64,000 bases of DNA, from NCBI RefSeq assembly GCF_030283205.1, contig NZ_JASNWF010000020.1, positions 62,001 to 126,000 of the forward strand, read 5' to 3'. The stretch comes from Actinomadura opuntiae. GTDB lineage: Bacteria; Actinomycetota; Actinomycetes; Streptosporangiales; Streptosporangiaceae. Shown one piece after another: positions 51,619-59,133 of the stretch; within the stretch, counting starts at the first letter, position 1, and each line of letters opens with the position of its first letter. A program made the position numbers and the translations under genes. Below the pieces are notes generated by a model. It searched no databases, had not been told where the DNA came from, and was given only the letters and a program-made list of their open reading frames with translations.

Positions 51619-52136
51619 CCGGTCGGTGACGGATCATTTCGCAGTCTGCTGTACATCCAGCCGTCACGCCACCGACCGGCGCGGAACTCCACCGCGCGCA
51701 GGACGCCCTCCAGGCTGAATCCGGCCTTCTCCAGCGATTTCTGCTCTGCGATGTTCTCAGGATGGGTGGCCGCCTGGATGCGTTCGGCCGGGGTGTGGGT
51801 GAACAGGTAATCGCAGAGCATCGCCTGAGCGCGCCAGCCGATGCCGCGCCCGCGCCAGTCGGGTAGCAGGGCGATCCCTATCTCCCAGTACCGGGAGACG
51901 CCGAACCCCTGCGCCGACCAGCTCACAAAACCCGTGGCCGTGCCGTCGGTCTCGACAATGAGCCTGCCGCCATCCTCGCCCAGGTAACCGTCGGCGGCAT
52001 AGCGCCGTGCCGGGGCCTGCGCGTCACGGAACCCCGTCCAGTCCAGGCCGATCAACCCAGGCTCCGTGGCGAAACGCCGGAACATCGCGAGATCGTCCTC
52101 GGTGACCGGCCGCAGACCTATCTCAACGGCGCTCAC
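51615..52136 (-). CDS. GNAT-family N-acetyltransferase
   Basis: A 173-residue RimJ/RimL-type acetyltransferase. IGLRPVTEDDLAMFRRFATE opens the fold, IGIALLPDWRGRGIGWRAQA contains the acetyl-CoA P-loop, and IQAATHPENIAEQKSLEKAG followed by FSLEGVLRA is the typical end. The GTG at 52136 is chosen because GGAGGTGG lies upstream; an ATG eight codons further has no site. It would acetylate an amine on a protein terminus or small molecule. Substrate unknown. Confidence 0.83.
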   Translation of the reverse strand: MSAVEIGLRPVTEDDLAMFRRFATEPGLIGLDWTGFRDAQAPARRYAADGYLGEDGGRLIVETDGTATGFVSWSAQGFGVSRYWEIGIALLPDWRGRGIGWRAQAMLCDYLFTHTPAERIQAATHPENIAEQKSLEKAGFSLEGVLRAVEFRAGRWRDGWMYSRLRNDPSPTG

Positions 52137-52233
52137 CGCGCCACCTCCGAAGTGATGCATGGCTTGTATCGCCGGTAACGGTCGGTCGCTGCCCTCGTCC
52201 TGCTCCCCGGGAGCACGCCTGGACGCTCTCGGC

Positions 52234-52422
52234 TCAGACGAAGGGCCGATCGTTCCTCAGTTGGCCGAGCAGGGCGGCGAAAGCCACTCGAGGAAGCTCG
52301 AGGTGCCCGGCTTCGGGGTTCTTGCTGTCGCGGAAACCGATGGCATGAGGAAGGCGAGCCAATTCGACGCACTCACCTGTGCCGCCTTGGCCACTGTGAC
52401 TGCTTTTCCGCCAAGTCGTCAT
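52234..52422 (-). CDS. DUF397 protein
   Basis: A 62-residue DUF397 protein: TTWRKSSHSGQGGTGECVEL, HAIGFRDSKNPEAG and a hydrophobic end LELPRVAFAALLGQL. The ATG overlaps the stop of the XRE remnant upstream (ATGA), the usual layout of the XRE/DUF397 pair. The protein itself is intact although its partner is truncated. Confidence 0.8.
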   Translation of the reverse strand: MTTWRKSSHSGQGGTGECVELARLPHAIGFRDSKNPEAGHLELPRVAFAALLGQLRNDRPFV

Positions 52423-53126
52423 GTGCGCATCCTCGCTATCCACTCGAGTGATTGGTCCTCGCTCCAAGCCCGCGCAGAGATCTGCTCGAAGCGTACCGCT
52501 ACGTCGGCCGCCTCGCCTTGATCCTCTACGACTCGTCCGACGTCGAGATTAGTTCCTGCGAACGCGGCTCGGGCGCCCTTCGGAAGGTCGAAGCAGCAGA
52601 AGGAGCCGTCCAAGCCGATATGGGGCGCTGCACCTTCTGGCAGGACACGGATTGAGACGTGGTGTAGCTCGGCGAGCTTGAGAAGCAGGTCACGCTGGTC
52701 CTCCATGACGGCAGTGCCTCCCATCGGTCGCAGAGCGACCTCGTCGAGCACGGCCCAGATCCGGGGATCGTTGGCGAGCATGGCGGCCTGGTGTTCCATG
52801 CGCCTCGCGACCGCGGAGTCGATGTCGTCCACCAGGCCGGCGGCATGCCCTGCGCCGAGGAGCGCCCTGGCGTAACCCTCCGCTTGGAACGGGAACGGGA
52901 TGATGTTGCCGCTGTAGAGGCGCAGGACGGATGCGTCGCGCTGGTATCTCCGGAGCTTCTCGGACCAGTTGGGGTCCACCCCGAGCTTGGCGTAGCGGAG
53001 GAGGATGGTGAAGAGGCCGCCGGTGTCCCACAGTTGGTCGAGGATCGCGGCTTCGCGTTCGTCGAGTTGGCGGGTGCCGCCCTCGTACTTGGAAACTTGG
53101 CTCTTCGTGCGGCCGGGGACGTTCAT
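52419..53126 (-). pseudogene. XRE-DUF5753 regulator, 5' truncated
   Basis: About 235 residues resembling the C-terminal part of an XRE-DUF5753 regulator. It begins in the recognition-helix region (NVPGRTKSQVSKYEGGTRQL) and continues through FPFQAEGYARALLGAGHAAG and the DUF5753 end. The first about 45 residues, including the first helices of the HTH, are gone. Upstream in frame the sequence is the antisense of an ATPase remnant. An ATG at 53126 remains by chance. DNA binding is probably lost. Confidence 0.7.
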
Positions 53127-53435
53127 CTCATCGCTGGAGAACTGGTCGCTAATGCGATACAAAGTACGCCGGATCGGGAGATCCGGGTCAGGTTCACGCG
53201 GGAGGCGCGGGCCGTCCGGCTGGCGGTCTGGGACGCCTCGGAGGCCATGCCGGTCGCCAGACCGGTGGTGGAGTTGACGCTGGACGACATCGCTCCCGAC
53301 CCGTGTGCGCTGGATGCGGGGTATGACGACGGGACGGGCGGATGGGGTCTGCCGATCGTCCAAGCGCTCGCGACGAGGTGTGGGGTGGAGCGGACGCGGC
53401 CCGGCAAGTGGGTCTGGGCGGAGGTCGCGTTCTGA
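53118..53435 (+). pseudogene. HATPase_c (anti-sigma/SpoIIAB-like) protein, 5' truncated
   Basis: The frame from about 53118 reads as the C-terminal two thirds of an ATP-binding regulatory protein: LIAGELVANAIQSTPDREIR (N box Asn), RLAVWDASE and GGWGLPIVQALATRCGVERT (G box). About 50 N-terminal residues are missing and there is no start codon in the conserved part. The 5' junction abuts the truncated XRE gene of opposite orientation. It probably lost its promoter in the same event. Confidence 0.7.
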
Positions 53436-53785
53436 TGCACGGGCGACCTCTCCTATGGTGGCGAACGTATTGCGGGCGGAAAATCGCCGTGCGATACCTG
53501 GAGCATCTGTCCGTGGCCGTGCGGATGGACGGGTGGCGGTGCGTGAAGCTTTATCGGGACGAACGCTTCCCGGTTTCCGTGCCGTTGTTGTGGGTTTATG
53601 CGAGCGGCGTAGCCGAGGACGTGGGTGTTGTGGTCGAGGTGCGGGCCGTACCCGGGAATGGGTGGGCGTATTGCGAGGCGCGGCGGGGGCGGGACGGGTT
53701 TCTGTTTCCGTGCGGGGACGTCAACGCGGCGGCCGATCGGGTCGGGCGGCTGCTCAAGCGCCGCATGTTTCCGGCCACCTGGTGA
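53435..53785 (+). CDS. Small hypothetical protein after the ATPase remnant
   Basis: A 116-residue basic protein whose ATG overlaps the ATPase stop (TGATG). It has a Trp/Tyr-rich start (GRPLLWWRTYCGRKIAVRYL) and a C-terminal AAADRVGRLLKRRMFPATW. No domain is recognised. The overlap suggests that it was co-translated with the intact ATPase; it may now lack a promoter. Confidence 0.5.
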   Translation: MHGRPLLWWRTYCGRKIAVRYLEHLSVAVRMDGWRCVKLYRDERFPVSVPLLWVYASGVAEDVGVVVEVRAVPGNGWAYCEARRGRDGFLFPCGDVNAAADRVGRLLKRRMFPATW

Positions 53786-53790
53786 AACGG

Positions 53791-53820
53791 GCGTCCGTGC
53801 CCGGGCGATGGCACGGACGC
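53791..53820. terminator. Bidirectional terminator hairpin
   Basis: An 11-bp perfect stem (GCGTCCGTGCC) with an eight-base loop between genes ending at 53785 and 53826. Confidence 0.7.
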
Positions 53821-53825
53821 GCGGG

Positions 53826-54704
53826 TCAGTTGTCCGGGTCGGGTTCTGGGTCGTCCTTTTGCGGGGTGACGAGGAGGCCGAGCGAGTTGGAGCTGCGGAT
53901 CCAGGCGCCGGTGATGCGGCGGTCGCCGGAGGGGCGCCAGTGCGCGGGCGGGTCCCAGCCGCCGCCCGAGCCGTCGAGTTTGAACTGGCCGAGGAAGAAT
54001 GACCAGGTCAGGCCGCGTCGGTGAAGGTCGGTGAGGGCCTGGTCGACGGTGCGGCCGGTGAGGTGCAGGCTCGCCGGGCGGTCGCCGGGTCCGGGGTAGG
54101 CGTCCTGGTAGACCTCCCCGGGGCGGGCCTTGCGGCCGAGGACGATGTCGGCGCCTTCGAGGCGGAACATCGCACCGCCCAGCCTGACCCTGAGGGGGCA
54201 GGCTCCCTGGTCGGGCGGGCATTTCAGGTCGGTGTCGGACGTGCCGGTCACGCCGCCGGGCGGCTCGTCGCCGGAGGGCGCGTGCAGGGAGCCGATTCTG
54301 ATGATCCGGCGTTCGCCGGCCGGGGACACCGGGACGATGCTGAGCCGGACGTCCAGCCCGAACTTCGCGAACGCCTCGCGGAACTCGCGCTGGTCGGCGT
54401 AGGCGTCCTTGACCTCGACCTCGTAGGCGTCCTTGCCCGTGACGTCGATCTGCACGGCGGCGTTGGCGTAGCTGCGGAGCGGGCCGGAGCCGTGGCCGGA
54501 GAGGACGATGAGCGTGGCAATGGTGGCGGTGACGGCCGTAGCGGCCAAGGCGGCGAGGCGGAAGCGGAAGCGCCGGCGTCGGACCGGGGGCGTGTCCGTG
54601 GTGATGGCGTTCAGGAGGGTGCGGGACGCTTCGTCCGATGTGGGGATGTCGTCGTCTCGGACGGGGTTCAGGGACGCCACGACGTCGTCGACCGGGTACG
54701 TCAT
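53826..54704 (-). CDS. Sigma-factor-associated membrane protein, function unknown
   Basis: A 292-residue protein with one transmembrane segment near residues 50-68 (LAALAATAVTATIATLIVL), so an N-terminal cytoplasmic part of about 45 residues and an extracytoplasmic part of about 220. No anti-sigma zinc motif is seen. The ATG overlaps the stop of the ECF sigma gene (ATGA) and has GAGGAG upstream. This placement suggests that it modulates the sigma factor or is its main target. Two Cys (LKCPPDQGACPL) may form a disulfide. Confidence 0.65.
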   Translation of the reverse strand: MTYPVDDVVASLNPVRDDDIPTSDEASRTLLNAITTDTPPVRRRRFRFRLAALAATAVTATIATLIVLSGHGSGPLRSYANAAVQIDVTGKDAYEVEVKDAYADQREFREAFAKFGLDVRLSIVPVSPAGERRIIRIGSLHAPSGDEPPGGVTGTSDTDLKCPPDQGACPLRVRLGGAMFRLEGADIVLGRKARPGEVYQDAYPGPGDRPASLHLTGRTVDQALTDLHRRGLTWSFFLGQFKLDGSGGGWDPPAHWRPSGDRRITGAWIRSSNSLGLLVTPQKDDPEPDPDN

Positions 54705-55219
54705 GCCAGTTCGCTCCTCAGGACGGGCCTGCCCGGCTCCGGTTGGTCGACTCCGGCGGCCTGCAGAGCGCGCGCGAAGCGTTTGCGGGCTCGGTGGAGG
54801 CGGATGCTCACGGCGTTGCGGGAGCATCCGAGCACCGCGGCGATCTCGGGGACGGACAGGCCCTCCCACGCGACCAGGGTGAGCAGTTCGCGGTCCCGGT
54901 CGGGGAGGGTGCGGAACACCTCGGCCACGGGGGAGTCGTCAGGGGCGGGCGCGGAGAGTTCGGCGCGCAGCGCCGCCGTCTTGCGCGCGTGGCGCTGCTC
55001 GCCGCGCCGGTGGTTGGCGAGGACGCGGCGCGCCACCCCGTACAGCCACAGCCGGGCCCCGTCGCCGGCGGGGATGTCAGCGGCGCGCCGCCAGGCGATC
55101 GTGAAGGTCTCGGCGACGACGTCCGCGGCGTCATCGGGGGTGTCACAGCGCCGCAGCGCGTAGCCGAGCAGCCCTCTGTAGGTCGTGGCGTAGACGGCCG
55201 CGAACTCCTCTTTATCCAT
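54701..55219 (-). CDS. ECF-type RNA polymerase sigma factor
   Basis: A 172-residue sigma-70 family protein. Region 2 is in EEFAAVYATTYRGLLGYALR, DAADVVAETFTIAWRRAADI, LWLYGVARRVLANHRR. Region 4 is in FRTLPDRDRELLTLVAWEGL, SVPEIAAVLGCSRNAVSIRL. It would direct transcription of a small regulon that probably includes the coupled downstream membrane protein. The ATG at 55219 gives the usual length; the RBS is weak. Confidence 0.87.
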   Translation of the reverse strand: MDKEEFAAVYATTYRGLLGYALRRCDTPDDAADVVAETFTIAWRRAADIPAGDGARLWLYGVARRVLANHRRGEQRHARKTAALRAELSAPAPDDSPVAEVFRTLPDRDRELLTLVAWEGLSVPEIAAVLGCSRNAVSIRLHRARKRFARALQAAGVDQPEPGRPVLRSELA

Positions 55220-55288
55220 GTGGGGGGATCCTCCGCATGTGGCGTCCTCGGCGGTCACCCTTCACATGTCGTGGGATCGCCGGATCTT

Positions 55289-56122
55289 TCACCCGGCAAA
55301 GGATGAGATGCGGGCCCACACCTGCGCCGGCTGCTCCTCCTGGGCGAAGTGGCCCGCGTCCTGGACGATCGCCGTCGTGAGGTCGCGGACGCCCGCGTCG
55401 CGGAAGCCCTGCGCGTAGGCGTCGAGGTCGCCGCCCTCGCTGTCGCCGCGGAGGTAGAGGAGCGGGGTCAAGGTGGGGCCGGTGAAGGACGCGTTGTCCT
55501 TCGCATCCTGGGCGAAGGCCCGGTAGAGGTCGAAGCCGGCGGTGAGCGAGGCGCCGGTGTACGCGGCGACGTGGGCGGCCCGGGATTCGGGCGTGATCCG
55601 CGACGGATCGACTGACAGCACGTCGTAGAAGTAGTCGAAGTACTCCCGCTCGCGTCCCCGGACGAGCGTCTCCGGCAGCGCCGGGACGGCGTGCAGGCCG
55701 AAATGCCAGATGTAGGGGTTGCGCAGGACGTCGTCCCACGGGGCCACGCCGGGGATCACCGTGTTCATGATGACGACCCGCGCGGCGTCGTACCGGCGCA
55801 GGTAGGCGTAGGCGACCATGCCACCGGCGTCGTGCCCGACGAGAGTGAGATCGGCGAGTTCGAGGCGTTCCACGAGGCCGTGGACGATCGAGGCGAGGGC
55901 GAGCTTCGAGCCGCCCGTGGCGGGCCCGGTCGACCCGCCGATTCCGGGCAGGTCGATCGCGATGAGCCGGGCTCCGTCGGCGGCCTCCATGACGCCCGTC
56001 CACGTCCGCCACGACTCGGGCCAGCCGTGCAGGAACAGGAACGGCCGTCCCGCCGGATCGCCGGACTCGGCGACGTGCAAGGTGTGGTCGCCGACCGGAA
56101 TGGCGGCATGGTTAATCGACAT
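55289..56122 (-). CDS. Alpha/beta hydrolase, epoxide-hydrolase/haloalkane-dehalogenase-like
   Basis: A 277-residue soluble hydrolase. HGWPESWRTWTGV is the oxyanion region. LVGHDAGGMVAYAYLRRY has Asp as nucleophile, as in epoxide hydrolases and dehalogenases, and VQDAGHFAQEEQP holds the catalytic His. It should open an epoxide or cleave a C-halogen bond in the cytosol. Its start codon lies inside one arm of the MarR-type operator, so it is repressed by the divergent MarR protein. Confidence 0.83.
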   Translation of the reverse strand: MSINHAAIPVGDHTLHVAESGDPAGRPFLFLHGWPESWRTWTGVMEAADGARLIAIDLPGIGGSTGPATGGSKLALASIVHGLVERLELADLTLVGHDAGGMVAYAYLRRYDAARVVIMNTVIPGVAPWDDVLRNPYIWHFGLHAVPALPETLVRGREREYFDYFYDVLSVDPSRITPESRAAHVAAYTGASLTAGFDLYRAFAQDAKDNASFTGPTLTPLLYLRGDSEGGDLDAYAQGFRDAGVRDLTTAIVQDAGHFAQEEQPAQVWARISSFAG

Positions 56123-56155
56123 GGAGCATGTCTATCAAAGCACATGCTCCATGTC
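56118..56155. promoter_or_regulatory. MarR-type operator between hydrolase and marR genes
   Basis: GACATGGAGCATGT (56118-56131) and ACATGCTCCATGTC (56142-56155) are perfect inverted copies with a ten-base spacer, and each arm is itself nearly palindromic. One arm covers the hydrolase start codon; the other lies 20 bp before the marR start. Confidence 0.75.
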
Positions 56156-56174
56156 TAACCACTAGGCTGGAACC

Positions 56175-56606
56175 GTGAACGCCTACGAGCGGGGGACCGG
56201 GTTCCTGCTGGCCCGGATGGGGTCGCTGGCGGCGCGGTCGTGGACGGCGTTCCTCGCCGCCCACGACCTCACGCAGGGGCAGTACGCGGTCCTGGTGACG
56301 CTCGACGAGCACGGCCCGCAGGGGCAGCGGCGGCTCGCCGGGCTCGTCGCCGTGGACGCCCGCAACATCGTGACGGTGCTCGACTCACTGGCCGAGCGCG
56401 GGCTCGTGGAACGGCGACCGGACGACACCGACCGGCGCCGCCGCATCGTCGCGCTCACCGCGCACGGAAAAGCGCTCGTCAAGACGATCGCCGACGCGGC
56501 GGCCGAGGAGCAGGACGGCTTCCTGCGCGCGCTCGGCCGCACCGAACGCGCCCAGCTCAACCGCCTGCTGAGACGGCTCTACGACTCGCACCTCGACGGC
56601 GCCTGA
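56175..56606 (+). CDS. MarR-family transcriptional regulator
   Basis: A 143-residue winged-helix dimer-type regulator. LTQGQYAVLVTLDEHGPQGQ, RRLAGLVAVDARNIVTVLDS and LAERGLVERRPDDTDRRRRI (wing) are the standard MarR blocks. It starts with GTG. It diverges from the epoxide-hydrolase-like gene with a double palindrome between them, so it very probably represses both and is released by a small lipophilic ligand. Confidence 0.9.
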   Translation: MNAYERGTGFLLARMGSLAARSWTAFLAAHDLTQGQYAVLVTLDEHGPQGQRRLAGLVAVDARNIVTVLDSLAERGLVERRPDDTDRRRRIVALTAHGKALVKTIADAAAEEQDGFLRALGRTERAQLNRLLRRLYDSHLDGA

Positions 56607-56634
56607 AGGGGCACGGGGCGGCCGGAACCAGGGA

Positions 56635-57423
56635 TCAGGACGGCTTCGGAAGCATCCGCTGCATCGCCTCGTGCGCGCCCGCGACCAGCTCGCGGCGCGG
56701 GAAGCCGTTGCGCTTCTGCGCGGCCTTGTAGTTGCCGCCGGCGACCCAGACCGGGCCGTCGGACAGGTGCTCCAGCCCCTCGCGGGCGATGTCGTCGGGC
56801 TCGGCGACGTTGAGGCCCGGGATGTCCATGTTGAGGCCGGCACGCTCCATCGCCGGGGTTCGGGTGACGCCGAGGACGAGCTCCAGCACGTCCACGCCGT
56901 GCTCGCGCAGTTCCAGCCACAGCCCCTCGGCGAAGACGCGGCCGAACGCCTTCACCGCCGCGTAGATGCTGATCTGCGGCTGCCCCATGTAGCCGGCGAG
57001 CGAGCCGACCAGCAGGATCCCGCCGCGCCCGCGCTCCTTCATCAGCGCGCCGAAGTGGTGCGTCAAGGAAAGCTGCGCGGTGATGTTCAGGTCGATGACG
57101 CCCTGGAAGCGGTCCAGGTCGCCGGACACGAACTCGTGGCCGTAGCCGTTGGCGCCCGCGTTGAAGACCAGGAGCCCGACGTCCAGGCCGTCCGTCACCT
57201 CGCAAATCGTCTTGAGCGGGTCGGGGGCGACGAGGTCCAGCTCGATGGTGCGGACCTCGACGCCCTTCGCGCGGACCTCCGCGGCGGTGCGTTCCAGCGG
57301 CCCGGGCTTGCGGGCGATCAGCACGAGGTTCAGCCCCGCGTCGGCCAGCCGGTGGGCGAAGGCGGAGCCGACGCCCTCGGAGCCGCCGGCGATGACGGCC
57401 CACGGGCCGTAGCGGTCGATCAT
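56635..57423 (-). CDS. Short-chain dehydrogenase/reductase
   Basis: A 262-residue SDR. WAVIAGGSEGVGSAFAHRLA is the cofactor motif (GGSEGVG), VFNAGANGYG the NAG motif, and GSLAGYMGQPQISIYAAVKA holds the catalytic Ser, Tyr and Lys. It is a classical NAD(P)-dependent alcohol dehydrogenase or ketoreductase. Its ATG overlaps the stop of an SDR fragment (CAATGA) at the end of the KshA operon, so a steroid substrate is plausible but unproven. Confidence 0.83.
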   Translation of the reverse strand: MIDRYGPWAVIAGGSEGVGSAFAHRLADAGLNLVLIARKPGPLERTAAEVRAKGVEVRTIELDLVAPDPLKTICEVTDGLDVGLLVFNAGANGYGHEFVSGDLDRFQGVIDLNITAQLSLTHHFGALMKERGRGGILLVGSLAGYMGQPQISIYAAVKAFGRVFAEGLWLELREHGVDVLELVLGVTRTPAMERAGLNMDIPGLNVAEPDDIAREGLEHLSDGPVWVAGGNYKAAQKRNGFPRRELVAGAHEAMQRMLPKPS

Positions 57424-57590
57424 TGCTCTCCGTCCAGGTCCGGGGCGACCCGCGCGCCCGCCTCGGGGTTCAGCTCGGCGGCCAGGACGCGGGCGCCCTC
57501 GGCGGCGAACCGGCGGGCCACACCGCGGCGGATGCCGTCGCCCGCGCCGGTGACGATCGCGGACCGGCCGGCGAGGGCGTCACTCGTCCA
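57420..57590 (-). pseudogene. SDR N-terminal fragment
   Basis: About 56 codons reading LAGRSAIVTGAGDGIRRGVA, RRFAAEGARVLAAELNPEAG, then a stop that overlaps the next SDR start. The cofactor motif is GAGDGIRRG where GIG is normal, the remaining about 200 residues are absent, and the expected start position reads ACG AGT GAC instead of ATG. It is a decayed or deleted short-chain dehydrogenase that formerly linked the KshA operon with the following SDR. Confidence 0.6.
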
Positions 57591-57822
57591 TCACCCGGAT
57601 CGCGCCGGTCAGCGCGGCCTCCTGGATCGCCGAGCGCAGCGCCGGGCACGTCTCGTGCGGGTCCGCGGCGAGCTCCGGGCACGCGGCCCGGGCCTCGGCC
57701 GTCCACTGGATGCTGGTCTGCTCCCAGCTCGACTTGCGCACCAGCACCTCGGCGGCGCAGCGGCGGCAGCGGACGGGCAGCAGCGGCCCGTCCACCAGCC
57801 GTTCGTCCTGGCGGATCGTCAC
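57580..57822 (-). CDS. Small cysteine-containing protein coupled to KshA
   Basis: An 80-residue protein starting with GTG that overlaps the KshA stop (GTGA). It has Cys-x2-Cys in VRCRRCAAEVLV and two further Cys (RAACPEL, ETCPALR), a possible Fe-S or zinc site, and KSSWEQTSIQWTAEA between. Coupling to the Rieske oxygenase suggests an auxiliary or electron-transfer role, but it does not match plant or 3Fe-4S ferredoxin motifs that I know. Confidence 0.65.
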   Translation of the reverse strand: MTIRQDERLVDGPLLPVRCRRCAAEVLVRKSSWEQTSIQWTAEARAACPELAADPHETCPALRSAIQEAALTGAIRVMDE

Positions 57823-58979
57823 GCCGAGGCCCCTTCGGCCGCGCGGCGGGCCAGGTTCTCCTCGACCTCCTTCTCCCACGACTCGACCGGACGGGTCGTG
57901 TCGATCTCGAACTCGAACCGGTCGGTCATCTCCGGCCGCACGTCGGCGACGTCCACGTAGAACTGCTGGTACCAGCGGCGCAGCTGGTAGACCGGCCCGT
58001 CCTCCTCGCACAGCAGCGGGTTGTCGATGCGGGCCTTGCGCTTCCAGATCGCGACGTCCTGCTCGAACCCGGTGAGGATGAAGCTGGACAGCTTCTCCGC
58101 GGTCGCCTCGGCGACCTCCGGCGGCAGCTTGTCGCTGTGCTGGACGATGATCCCCGAGTGCAGCGAGAACGAGTGCTCGTCGATCGGGTAGTGGCAGTTG
58201 ATCAGCACCGAGTTCAGGTCGTAGCCCTCGTAGTGGTACGTGAGCTCGTCGATCATGAAGGACGGCCCGTGGTAGGACGCCACCGAGGAGTTGCCGAGCA
58301 TCCGCGGCCCGCCGCTCCCGCTCCCCTCGCGGCGCGCGTCCGGCCGGCTCTTGCCCTTCATGATCTGCGTCGCGACGGTCCCCTCGAAGATGTTCTTGAA
58401 GTACGTCGGGAACGAGTTGTGGATGTAGAAGAAGTGCGCCATGTCGACGACGTTGTCGATGATCTCGCGGCAGTTGGTGTGGACGACCTGCTCGGTCCAG
58501 CGCCAGTCCGTCCAGTCGTCGCGGGTGGCGCCCTCGATCCGCGGGATCGTCACGTCCGCCGGCGGCTGCTTGCCCTCCGGGTCGTTCCAGACGAACAGCA
58601 TCTGGTCCTGCTCCATCGTCGGCCACGCGGCGGTCCGGGCGCGCAGCGGGACGCGGCGCGAGTACGGGATCCTCTTGCACCGGCCGTCGCCGCCCCAGCG
58701 CCAGTCGTGGAACGGGCAGGCGATCTCGTTGCCCTTGACGGTGCCGTCGGACAGGTCGCCGCCCATGTGCCGGCAGTAGCCGTCCAGCACGTTCGTCCTG
58801 CCGTCCGCGCCGGTGAAGACGACGAGCTTCCCCCCGAACGCGTTGACCGTGTGGGGCTTGCCGTCCTTGAACTTCTCGGCCAGCCCGAGGCAGTGCCATC
58901 CCCGGGCGAAACGGGAGGAGACGGCCTCCGCCTCGATCTTGCGGACGGCGTCCGGCTCGGTTGCTGTCACGTGGATCAT
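57819..58979 (-). CDS. kshA: 3-ketosteroid 9-alpha-monooxygenase oxygenase component (KshA)
   Basis: A 386-residue Rieske non-heme iron oxygenase. The Rieske cluster ligands are CRHMGG and CPFHDWRW (near residues 69 and 88). The mononuclear iron site is DNVVDMAHFFYIH with Asp in GFEQDVAIW. With KshB (35669-36694) it hydroxylates C9 of 3-ketosteroids and opens ring B together with KstD. The length equals that of known KshA proteins. The ATG at 58979 is used; a GTG three codons later is possible. It diverges from hsaA. Confidence 0.87.
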   Translation of the reverse strand: MIHVTATEPDAVRKIEAEAVSSRFARGWHCLGLAEKFKDGKPHTVNAFGGKLVVFTGADGRTNVLDGYCRHMGGDLSDGTVKGNEIACPFHDWRWGGDGRCKRIPYSRRVPLRARTAAWPTMEQDQMLFVWNDPEGKQPPADVTIPRIEGATRDDWTDWRWTEQVVHTNCREIIDNVVDMAHFFYIHNSFPTYFKNIFEGTVATQIMKGKSRPDARREGSGSGGPRMLGNSSVASYHGPSFMIDELTYHYEGYDLNSVLINCHYPIDEHSFSLHSGIIVQHSDKLPPEVAEATAEKLSSFILTGFEQDVAIWKRKARIDNPLLCEEDGPVYQLRRWYQQFYVDVADVRPEMTDRFEFEIDTTRPVESWEKEVEENLARRAAEGASA

Positions 58980-59007
58980 CCCTTCGGCGATGGACCGGTG
59001 ATGCGAA

Positions 59008-59015
59008 CGTTAGGT
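59008..59015 (+). promoter_or_regulatory. CGTTAGGT element in the kshA/hsaA divergent region
   Basis: The same eight bases as at 32956-32963, lying between the divergent kshA and hsaA starts (GAACGTTAGGTCGC). It may be a promoter element or part of a regulator site shared by the two steroid loci. Confidence 0.3.
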
Positions 59016-59133
59016 CGCGCCCCGCCGTCCGGTCCGGGCAGTCTCGGTGGCCGGGACGCGCGTCCGCGCGGCGGCACGCCGCCATGGTGTCCTGCGAGGG
59101 CCGGACGAGGGAAGACGGGAGCGAGGAGCGGGG

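Noticed and set aside
51349..51810. Plus-strand open frame of 153 codons
   Set aside because: Mostly antisense to the GNAT gene and without a domain; third-position composition is not coding-like.
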